Shown here: piece after piece, positions 26,101-36,700 of the stretch | Layout: each line of letters starts with the position of its first letter | Position numbering within the stretch: the first letter of the stretch is position 1 | Assembly (NCBI RefSeq): GCF_027744825.2 | Contig: NC_071349.1 | Location: forward strand, 2,914,001 to 2,978,000 | Direction of reading: 5' to 3' | DNA from: Synchiropus splendidus | Lineage: Eukaryota > Chordata > Actinopteri > Syngnathiformes > Callionymidae | Length of the DNA stretch: 64,000 nt | Program-made: the position numbers and the translations under genes | The notes under the pieces: generated by a model | Databases searched by the model: none | What the model saw: the letters and a program-made list of their open reading frames with translations, nothing else | What the model was told of the DNA's origin: nothing

Positions 26101-28183
26101 AGTGGTTTCCCAAAGTTATCAACATTTTTATGTTTGGCCTTCCGGAACCCACCTTTTTTCAGGCTGAAAAGGCGTTTTCTGCATTGTCCCATAACTTTGC
26201 AGGGAAACTTCAGAACATGAAATTTTCACTTCCCACTATAGCAGAAAGGGTCTTTCTAGTAGTTGCACATCAAATCTAAGCTGTCTGAAATGTTTTTTCC
26301 AAAGTTATCAACATTTTTATGTTTGGCGTTCCGGAACCCACCTTATCTCAGGCTGAAAACTCGTTTTTTGCATTGTGCCATAACTTTGCAGGAACCTTCA
26401 GAAGATGAAATTTTCACCTCCCACTACAGCAGAAAGGGCCTTTCTAGTAGTTGCACATCAAATCTAAGCTGTCTGAAATGTTTTTTCCAAAGTTATCAAC
26501 ATTTTTATGTTTGGCGTTCCGGAACCCACCTTATCTCAGGCTGAAAACGCGTTTTCTGCATTGTGCCATAACTTTGCAGGGAAGCTTCAGAACATGAAAT
26601 TTTCACCTCCCACTATAGCAGAAAGGGTCTTTCTCGTAGTTGCACATGAAATATAAGCTGTCTGAAGTGTTTTTACAAAGTTATCAACATTTTTATGTTT
26701 GGCGTTCCGGAACCCACCTTATCTCAGGCTGAAAACGTGTTTTCTGCATTGTGCCATAACTTTGCTGGGAATCTTTAGAACATGAAATTTTAACCTCCCA
26801 CAATAGCATAAAGGGTCTTTCTTGTAGTTGCACATCAAATCTAAGCTATCTGAAGTGTTTTTCCAAAGTTATCAACATTTTTATGTTTGGCTATCCGGAA
26901 CCCACCTCATCTCTGGCTGAAAAAGCGTTTTCTGCTTTGTGCCATAACTTTGCTGGGAATATTTAGAACATGAAATTTTAACCTCCCACAATAGCTTAAA
27001 GGGACTTTCTTGTAGTTGCACATCAAATCTAAGCTGTCTGAAGTGTTTTTCCAAAGTTATCAACATTTTTACGTTTGGCGCTCCGGAACCCACATTACCT
27101 CTGGCTGAAAACGCGTTTTCTGCAATGTGCCATAACTTTGCTGGGAATCTTTAGAACATGAAATTTTAACCTCCCACAATAGCATAAAGGGTCTTTCTTG
27201 TAGTTGCACATTAAATCTAAGCTGTCTGAAGTGGTTTCCCAAAGTTATCAACATTTTTAAGTTTGGCGTTCCGGAACCCACCTTTTTTCAGGCTGAAAAG
27301 GCGTTTTCTGCATTGTGCCATAACTTTGCTGGGAAGCTTCAGAACATGAAATTTTAACCTCACACTGTAGCAGAAAGGGTCTTTCTATTAGTTGCACATC
27401 AAATCTAAGCTGTCTGAAGTGTTTTTCCAAAGTTATCAACATTTTTAAGTTTGGTGTTCCGGAACCCACCTTATCTCAGGCTGAAAACGCGTTTTCTGCA
27501 TTGTTCCTTATCTTTGCAGGGAAGCATCAGAACATGAAATTTTCAACTCCCACTATGACAAACAGGGTCTTTCTAATAGTTGCACATCAAATCTAATCTG
27601 TCTGAAGTGTTTTTCGAAAGTTATCAACAATTTTATGTTTGGCGTTCCGGAACCCACCTCATCTCAGGCTGAAAACGCCTTTTCTGCATTGTGCCATAAC
27701 TTTGCAGGGAAGCTTCAGAACATGAAATTTTCACCTCCCACTATAGCAGAAAGGGTATTTCTCGTAGTTGCACATGAAATATAAGCTGTCTGAAGTGTTT
27801 TTCGAAAGTTATCAACAATTTTATGTTTGGCGTTCCGGAACCCACCTTATCTCAGGCTGAAAACGCGTTTTCTGCATTGTGCCATAACTTTGCAGGAAGC
27901 TTCAGAACATGAAATTTTCACCTCCCACTATAGCAGAAAGTGTGTTTCTAGTAGTTGCACATCAAATCTAAGCTGTCTGAATTTTTTTTTCCAAAGTTAT
28001 CAACATTTTTATGTTTGGCGTTCCGGAACCCACCTTATCTGAGGCTGAAAACGCGTTTTCAGCATTGTGCCATAACTTTGCAGGAAGCTTCAGAACATGA
28101 AATTTTCACCTCCCACTATAGCAGAAAGGGTATTTCTCGAAGTTGCACATGAAATATAAGCTGTCTGAAGTGTTTTTCGAAAG
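23108..28183 (+). repeat. HOR unit 3, 27 monomers (5,076 bp)
   Basis: It begins with the same five monomers as units 1 and 2. Changes relative to them include ACCCACCTTATCTCGGG for ACCCAGCTTATCTCGGG and CTGTCTAAAG for CTGTCTGAAG. It is four monomers longer than unit 2. The extra stretch, about 25.36-26.12 kb, has the order found at about 12.39-13.14 kb, and the two regions (12.0-13.7 and 25.0-26.7 kb) sit 12,973 bp apart, three 4,324 bp periods. The long form may therefore be the older state and unit 2 a deletion derivative; this is an inference. Confidence 0.87.
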
Positions 28184-29686
28184 TTATCAACATTTTTATG
28201 TTTGGCGTTCCGGAACCCACCTTATCTCAGGCTGAAAACACGTTTTCTGCATTGTGCCATAACTTTGCAGGAAGCTTCAGAACATGAAATTTTCACCTCC
28301 CACTATAGCAGAAAGGGTCTTTCTAGTAGTTGCACATCAAATCTAAGCTGTCTGAAATGTTTTTTCCAAAGTTATCAACATTTTTATGTTTGGCGTTCCG
28401 GAACCCACCTTATCTCAGGCTGAAAACGCGTTTTCTGCTTTGTGCCATAACTTTGCTGGGAATATTTAGAACATGAAATTTTAACCTCCCACAATAGCAT
28501 AAAGGGACTTTCTTGTAGTTGCACATCAAATCTAAGCTGTCTGAAGTGTTTTTCCAAAGTTATCAACATTTTTACGTTTGGCGCTCCGGAACCCACATTA
28601 CCTCTGGCTGAAAACGCGTTTTCTGCAATGTGCCATAACTTTGCTGGGAATCTTTAGAACATGAAATTTTAACCTCCCACAATAGCATAAAGGGTCTTTC
28701 TTGTAGTTGCACATTAAATCTAAGCTGTCTGAAGTGGTTTCCCAAAGTTATCAACATTTTTATGTTTGGCGTTCCGGAACCCACCTTTTTTCAGGCTGAA
28801 AAGGCGTTTTCTGCATTGTGCCATAACTTTGCAGGGAAGCTTCAGAACATGAAATTTTAACCTCCCACTGTAGCAGAAAGGGTCTTTCTATTAGTTGCAC
28901 ATCAAATCTAAGCTGTCTGAAGTGTTTTTCCAAAGTTATCAACATTTTTAAGTTTGGTGTTCCGGAACCCACCTTATCTCAGGCTGAAAACGCGTTTTCT
29001 GCATTGTTCCTTATCTTTGCAGGGAAGCATCAGAACATGAAATTTTCAACTCCCACTATGACAAACAGGGTCTTTCTAATAGTTGCACATCAAATCTAAT
29101 CTGTCTGAAGTGTTTTTCGAAAGTTATCAACAATTTTATGTTTGGCGTTCCGGAACCCACCTTATCTCAGGCTGAAAACGCCTTTTCTGCATTGTGCCAT
29201 AACTTTGCAGGGAAGCTTCAGAACATGAAATTTTCACCTCCCACTATAGCAGAAAGGGTATTTCTCGTAGTTGCACATGAAATATAAGCTGTCTGAAGTG
29301 TTTTTCGAAAGTTATCAACATTTTTATGTTTGGCGTTCCGGAACCCACCTTATCTCAGGCTGAAAACGCGTTTTCTGCATTGTGCCATAACTTTGCAGGA
29401 AGCTTCAGAACATGAAATTTTCACCTCCCACTATAGCAGAAAGTATGTTTCTAGTAGTTGCACATCAAATCTAAGCTGTCTGAATTTTTTTTTCCAAAGT
29501 TATCAACATTTTTATGTTTGGCGTTCCGGAACCCACCTTATCTGAGGCTGAAAACTCGTTTTCTGCATTGTGCCATAACTTTGCAGGAAGCTTCAGAACA
29601 TGAAATTTTCACCTCCCACTATAGCAGAAAGGGTATTTCTCGAAGTTGCACATGAAATATAAGCTGTCTGAAGTGTTTTTCGAAAG
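28184..29686 (+). repeat. HOR partial unit, 8 monomers (1,503 bp)
   Basis: Eight monomers equivalent to 17468-18782 of unit 1, except that the single hybrid monomer at 17844-18031 is here represented by its two separate parents (the GGCGCTCC type and the TTTTTTCAGG/CTATTAG type). The block also mirrors the end of unit 3: similar sequences lie 1,503 bp upstream, from about 27.8 kb onward. Confidence 0.85.
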
Positions 29687-30786
29687 TTATCAACATTTTT
29701 ATGTTTGGCGTTCCGGAACCCACCTTATCTCAGGCTGAAAACACGTTTTCTGCATTGTGCCATAACTTTGCAGGAAGCTTCAGAACATGAAATTTTCACC
29801 TCCCACTATTGCAGAAAGGGTCTTTCTAGTAGTTGCACATCAAATCTAAGCTGTCTGAAATGTTTTTTCCAAAGTTATCAACATTTTTATGTTTGGCGTT
29901 CCGGAACCCACCTTATCTCAGGCTGAAAACGCATTTTCTGCATTGTGCCATAACTTTGCAGGAAGCTTCAGAACATGAAATTTTCACCTCCCACTATAGC
30001 AGAAAGGGTCTTTCTAGTAGTTGCACATCAAATCTAAGCTGTCTGAAATGTTTTTTCCAAAGTTATCAACATTTTTATGTTTGGCTTTCCGGGCCCCACC
30101 TTATCTCAGGCTGAAAACGCATTTTCTGCTTTGTGCCATAACTTTGCTGGGAATCTTTAGAATATGAAATTTCAACCTACCACAATAGCATAAAGGGCCT
30201 TTCTTGTAGTTGCACATCAAATCTAAGCTGTCTGAAGTGGTTTCCCAAAGTAATCAACATTTTTATGTTTGGCGTTCCGGAACCCACCTTTTTTCAGGCT
30301 GAAAAGATGTTTTCTGCATTGTGCCATAACTTTGCAGGGAAGCTTCAGAACATGAAATTTTCACCTCCCACTATAGCAGAAAGGGTCTTTCTAGTAGTTG
30401 CACATCAAATCTAAGTTGTCTGAAATGTTTTTTCCAAATTATCAACATTTTTATGCTTGGCGTTCCGGAACCCACCTTATCTCAGGCTGAAAACGTGTTT
30501 TCTGCATTGTGCCATAACTTTACCGGGAAGCTTCAGAACATGAAATTTTAACCTCCCACTCTAGCAGAAAGGGTCTTTCTAGTAGTTACACATCAAATCT
30601 AAGCTGTCTGAAGCGTTTTTCCAAAGTTATAAACATTTTTATGTTTGGCGTTCCGGAACCCACCTTATCTCAGGCTGAAAACGCGGTTTCTGCATTGTTC
30701 CTTAACTTTGCAGGGAAGCTTCAGAACATGAAATTTTCAACTCCCTCTATAACAGACAGGGTCTTTCTAGTAGTTGCACATCAAAT
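29687..30786 (+). repeat. Right edge of the HOR domain
   Basis: Monomers of recognisable HOR types (AAAACACGTTTTC; GCTTTGTGCC with GTGGTTTCCC; TTTTTTCAGG) acquire private changes here, such as TTCCGGGCCCCACC near 30.09 kb, TTTAGAATATG, AAGTAATCAAC and AAAAGATGTTTTC. By about 30.6 kb the sequence belongs to the diverged family found to the right. The loss of homogeneity over a few monomers is the usual picture at the edge of a homogenised block. Confidence 0.75.
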
Positions 30787-32280
30787 CTATGTTGTCTGAA
30801 GTGTTTTTCGATAGCTATCAACATTTTTTAGGTTGGTGTTCCGGAAACGACCTTATCTCGGACTGAAAACGCGTTTTCTGCATTGTGCCATAACTTTGAA
30901 GGAAAGCTTCAGAACATGAAAGTTTCACCTCCCACTATAGCAGAAAGGGTCTTTCTAGTAGTTACACATCAAATCTAAGCTGTCCGAAGTGTTATTCGAA
31001 AGTTATCAACATTTTTATGTTTGGCGTTCCGGACACCACCTCATCTCTGGCTGAAAACGCATTTTCTGCTTTGTGGCATAACTTTGCTGCGAATCTTTAG
31101 AACATGAAATTTTAACCTCCCACAATAGCATAAAGGGTCTTTAATGTAGTTGCACATCAAATCTAAGCTGTCTTTCAAAGTTATCATATTTTTATGTTTG
31201 GCGTTCCGTAATTGACCTTGTCTCATGCTGAAAACGCGTTTTCTGCATTGTGCCATAACTTTGCAGGGAAGCTTCAGAACACGAAATGTTCACCTCCCAC
31301 TATAGCAGAAAGGGTCTCTCTAGTAGTTGCACATCAAATCTAAGCTGTCTGAAGTGTTTTTCCAAAGTTATCAACATTTTTATGTTTGGCATTCCGGAAC
31401 CCACCTTTTCTCAGGCTGAAAATGCGTTTTCTGCATTGTGCCATAACTTTGCAGGAAAGCTTCAGAACATGAAATTTTCAATTCCCTCTAAAGCAGAAAG
31501 GGTTTTTTTCCTACTTGCACATCAAATCTAAGCTGTCTGAAATGATTTTCGAAAGTTATCAACATTTTTATGTTTGCCGTTCAGGAATCGACCTTATCTC
31601 AGGCTGAAAACCCGTTTTCTGCATTGTGCCTTAACTTTGCAGGGAAGCTTCAGAACATGAAATTTTCACCTCCCACTATAGCAAAAAGGGTCTTTCTAGT
31701 AGTTGCACATCAAATCTAAGCTGTCTTGAAGTGTTTTTCTGAAGTTATCAACATTTTTATGTTTGGCGTTCCGGAACCCACCTTATCTCAGCCTGAAAAC
31801 GCGTTTTACATATTTTGCCATAACTTTGGAGGGAAGCTTCAGAACATGAAATTTTCACCTCCCACTATAGCAGAAAGGGTCTTTCTAGTAGTTGCACATC
31901 CAATCTAAGCTGTTTGAAGTGTTTTTCCAAAGTTATCAACATTTTTATGTTTGGCGTTTCGGAATCGACCTTATCTCCGGCTGAAAATGCGTTTTCTGCA
32001 TTGTGCCATAACTTTGCAGGGAAGCTTGAGAACATGAAGTTTTAACCTCCCACTATAGAACAAAAGGTCATTCTAGCAGTTGCACATCAAATCTAAGCTG
32101 TCTGAAGTGTTTTTCCAAAGTTATCAATATTTTTATGTTTGGCGTTCCGGAATCTACCTTATCTCAGGCAGAAAACGCGTTTCCTGCATTGTGGCATAAC
32201 TTTGCAGGGAAGCTTCAGAACATGAAATTTTCACCTCCCACTGTAGCTAAAAGGGTCTTTCTAGTAGTTGCACATCAAAT
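30787..32280 (+). repeat. 1,494 bp tandem duplication, copy 1
   Basis: Eight monomers whose total is 10 bp short of 8 x 188, mainly because one junction reads CTGTCTTTCAAAG in place of the usual CTGTCTGAAGTGTTTTTCCAAAG. Copy 2 follows directly at 32281. I saw no base difference in the lines compared. The junction lies in CACATCAAATCTATGTTG, and the sequence to its left differs from that left of copy 1, which proves a tandem event. Confidence 0.92.
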
Positions 32281-33774
32281 CTATGTTGTCTGAAGTGTTT
32301 TTCGATAGCTATCAACATTTTTTAGGTTGGTGTTCCGGAAACGACCTTATCTCGGACTGAAAACGCGTTTTCTGCATTGTGCCATAACTTTGAAGGAAAG
32401 CTTCAGAACATGAAAGTTTCACCTCCCACTATAGCAGAAAGGGTCTTTCTAGTAGTTACACATCAAATCTAAGCTGTCCGAAGTGTTATTCGAAAGTTAT
32501 CAACATTTTTATGTTTGGCGTTCCGGACACCACCTCATCTCTGGCTGAAAACGCATTTTCTGCTTTGTGGCATAACTTTGCTGCGAATCTTTAGAACATG
32601 AAATTTTAACCTCCCACAATAGCATAAAGGGTCTTTAATGTAGTTGCACATCAAATCTAAGCTGTCTTTCAAAGTTATCATATTTTTATGTTTGGCGTTC
32701 CGTAATTGACCTTGTCTCATGCTGAAAACGCGTTTTCTGCATTGTGCCATAACTTTGCAGGGAAGCTTCAGAACACGAAATGTTCACCTCCCACTATAGC
32801 AGAAAGGGTCTCTCTAGTAGTTGCACATCAAATCTAAGCTGTCTGAAGTGTTTTTCCAAAGTTATCAACATTTTTATGTTTGGCATTCCGGAACCCACCT
32901 TTTCTCAGGCTGAAAATGCGTTTTCTGCATTGTGCCATAACTTTGCAGGAAAGCTTCAGAACATGAAATTTTCAATTCCCTCTAAAGCAGAAAGGGTTTT
33001 TTTCCTACTTGCACATCAAATCTAAGCTGTCTGAAATGATTTTCGAAAGTTATCAACATTTTTATGTTTGCCGTTCAGGAATCGACCTTATCTCAGGCTG
33101 AAAACCCGTTTTCTGCATTGTGCCTTAACTTTGCAGGGAAGCTTCAGAACATGAAATTTTCACCTCCCACTATAGCAAAAAGGGTCTTTCTAGTAGTTGC
33201 ACATCAAATCTAAGCTGTCTTGAAGTGTTTTTCTGAAGTTATCAACATTTTTATGTTTGGCGTTCCGGAACCCACCTTATCTCAGCCTGAAAACGCGTTT
33301 TACATATTTTGCCATAACTTTGGAGGGAAGCTTCAGAACATGAAATTTTCACCTCCCACTATAGCAGAAAGGGTCTTTCTAGTAGTTGCACATCCAATCT
33401 AAGCTGTTTGAAGTGTTTTTCCAAAGTTATCAACATTTTTATGTTTGGCGTTTCGGAATCGACCTTATCTCCGGCTGAAAATGCGTTTTCTGCATTGTGC
33501 CATAACTTTGCAGGGAAGCTTGAGAACATGAAGTTTTAACCTCCCACTATAGAACAAAAGGTCATTCTAGCAGTTGCACATCAAATCTAAGCTGTCTGAA
33601 GTGTTTTTCCAAAGTTATCAATATTTTTATGTTTGGCGTTCCGGAATCTACCTTATCTCAGGCAGAAAACGCGTTTCCTGCATTGTGGCATAACTTTGCA
33701 GGGAAGCTTCAGAACATGAAATTTTCACCTCCCACTGTAGCTAAAAGGGTCTTTCTAGTAGTTGCACATCAAAT
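32281..33774 (+). repeat. 1,494 bp tandem duplication, copy 2
   Basis: Direct second copy of 30787-32280, including the 10 bp short junction and the monomers with GGTTGGTGTTCCGG plus TCTCGGACTG, TTGAAGGAAAGC and TTTTACATATTTTGCC. After 33774 the sequence returns to CTAAGCTG. Apparent identity over 1.5 kb means either a very recent duplication or an assembly artefact. Confidence 0.92.
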
Positions 33775-36700
33775 CTAAGCTGTCTGAAGTGTTTTTCCAA
33801 AGTTATCAACATTTTTATGTTTGGCGTTCTGGAACCCACCTAATCTCAGGCTGAAAACGCGTTTCCTGCATTGTTGCATAACTTTGCAGGGATGCATCAG
33901 AACATGAAATGTTCGCCTCCCACTATAGCAGATAGGGTCTTTCGAGGAGTTGCACATCAAATCTAAGCTGTCTGAAGTGTTTTTCCAAAGTTATCAACAT
34001 TTTTATGTTTGGCGTTCTGGAACCCACCTTATCTCAGGCTGAAAACGCGTTTTCTGCAATGTGCCATAACTTTGCAGGGAAGCTTCAGAACATGAAATTT
34101 TTACATCCCACTATAGCAGAAAGGGTCTTTCTAGTAGTTGCACATCAAATCTAAGCTGTCTGAAGTGTTTTTCCAAAGTTATCAATATTTTTATGTTTGG
34201 CGTTCTGGAACCCACCTAATTCCAGGCTGGAAACGCGTTTCCTGCATTGTTGCATAACTTTGCAGGGATGCATCAGAACATGAAATGTTCGCCTCCCACT
34301 ATAGCAGATAGGGTCTTTCGAGGAGTTGCACATCAAATCTAAGCTCTCTGAAGTGTTTTTCCAAAGTTATCAACATTTTTAAGTTTGGCGTTCCGGAATC
34401 GACCTTATCTCAGGCAGAAAACGCGTTTTCTGCATTGTGCCACAACTTTGTAGGGAAGCTTTAGAACATGAAATTTTCACCTCCCACTAGAGCAGAAAGG
34501 GTATTTCTAGTAGTTGCACAACAAACTAAGCTGTCTGAAGTGTTTTTCGAAAGTTATCAACATTTTTATGTTTGGCGTTCCGGAATCGACCTTATCTCAG
34601 GATGAAAAATCGTTTTCTGCATTGTCCCATAACTTTGCAGGGAAGCTTCAGAACATGAAATTCTGACCTCCCAATATGGCAGAAAGGGTCTTTCTAGTAG
34701 TTGCACATCAAATCTAAGCTGTCTGATGTGTTTTTCCAAAGTTATCAACATTTTTATGTTTGCCGTTCTGGAACCTACCTAATCTCAAGCTGAAAACGCG
34801 TTTTCTGCATTGTGCCAAAACTTTTCAGGGAAGCTTCAGAATATGAAATTTTCACGTCCCACTATAGCAGAAAGGGTATTTCTAGTAGTTGCACATAAAA
34901 TCTAAGTTGTCTGAAGTGTTTTTCCAAAGTTATCAACATTCTTATGTTTGGCGTTCCGGAATCAACCTTATCTCAGACTGAAAACGTGTTTTCTGCATTG
35001 TGCCATAACTTTGCAGGGAAACTTCAGAACATGAAATTTTCACCTCCAACTATAGCAGAAAGGGTCTTTCTAGTAGTTGCACATCAAATCTCAGCTGTCT
35101 GAAGTGTTTTTCCAAAGTTATCAACATTTTTATTTTGGCGTTCTGGAACCCACCTTATCTCAGGCTGAAAACGCGTTTTCCGCATTGTGCCATAACTTTG
35201 CAGGGAAGCTTCTGAACATGATATTTTCACCTCCCACTATAGCAGAAAGGGTCTTTCTTGTAGTTGCACATCAAATCTAAGCTGTCTGAAGTGTTTTTCG
35301 AAAGTTTTCAACATTTTTATGTTTTCGTGTTCCTGAATCGACCTTATCTCAGGCCGAAAACGCGTTTTCTGCATTCTGCCATAACTTTGCAGGGAAGCTT
35401 CAGAACATGAAATTTTCACCTCCCACTATAGCAGAAAGGGTCTTTCCAGTAGTTGCACATCAAATCTAAGCTGTCTAATGTGTTTTTCCAAAGTTATCAA
35501 CATTTTTATGTATGGCGTTCCGGAATCGACCTTATCTCAGGCTGAAAACTCGTTTCACGCATTGTGCCATAACTTTGCAGGGAACCTTTAGAACATGACA
35601 TTTTCACCTCCCACTATAGCAGAAAGGGTCTTTCTAGTAGTTGCACATCAAATCTAAGCTGTCTGAAGTGTTGTTCCAAAGTTATCAACATTTTTAGTTT
35701 TGGCGTTCCAGAATCAACCTTATCTCAGGCTGAACACGCATTTTCTTCATTGTGCCATAACTTTGCAAGGAAGCTTCAGAACATGAAATTTTCACCTCCC
35801 ACTATAGCAGAAAGGGTCTTTCTTGTAGTTGCACATCAAATCTAAGCTGTCTGAAGTGTTTTTCGAAAGTTATCAACATTTTTATGTTTGGCGTTCCGGA
35901 ATCGACCTAATCTCAGGATTAAAATGCGTTTTCTGCATTGTCCCATAACTTTCCAGGGAAGCTTCAGAACATGACATTTTGACGTCCCACGATAGCAGAA
36001 AGGGTCTTTCTAGTAGTTGCACATCAAATCTAAGCTGTCTGAAGTGTTTTTCCAAAGTTATCAACATTTTTATGTTTGGCGTTCCGGAACCCACTTTATC
36101 TCAGGCTGAAAACGCGTTTTCTGCATTGTGCCATAACTTCTCAGGGAAGGTTCAGAACATGAAATGTTCACCTCCCACTATAGCAGAAAGGGTCTTTCTA
36201 GTAGTTGCACATCAAATCAAAGCTGTCTGAATAGTTTTTCCAAAGTTATCAACATTTTTATGTTTGGCGTTCCGGAATCGACCTTATCTCAGGCTGAAAA
36301 CGCGTTTTCTGTTGTGTGCCATAACTTTGCAGGGAAGCTTCAGAACTTGAAATTTTCACCTCCCACTATAGCAGAAAGGGTCTTTCTCGTAGTTGCACAT
36401 CAAATCTAAGTTGTCTGAAGTGTTTTTCGAAAGCTATCAACATTTTCATGTTTGGCGTTCCGGAAACGACATTATCTCGGGATGAAAACGCGTTTTTTGC
36501 ATTGTGCCATAACTTTGCAGGGAAGCTTCAGAACATGAAATTTTCAACCCCCACTATAACAGACAGGGTCTTTCGAGTAGTTGCACATCAAATCTAAGCT
36601 GTCTGAAGTGTTTTTCCAAAGATATCAACATTTTTATGATTGGCGTTGCGGAACCCACCTTATCTCAGGCTGAAAACGCGTTTTCTGCATTGTGCCATAA

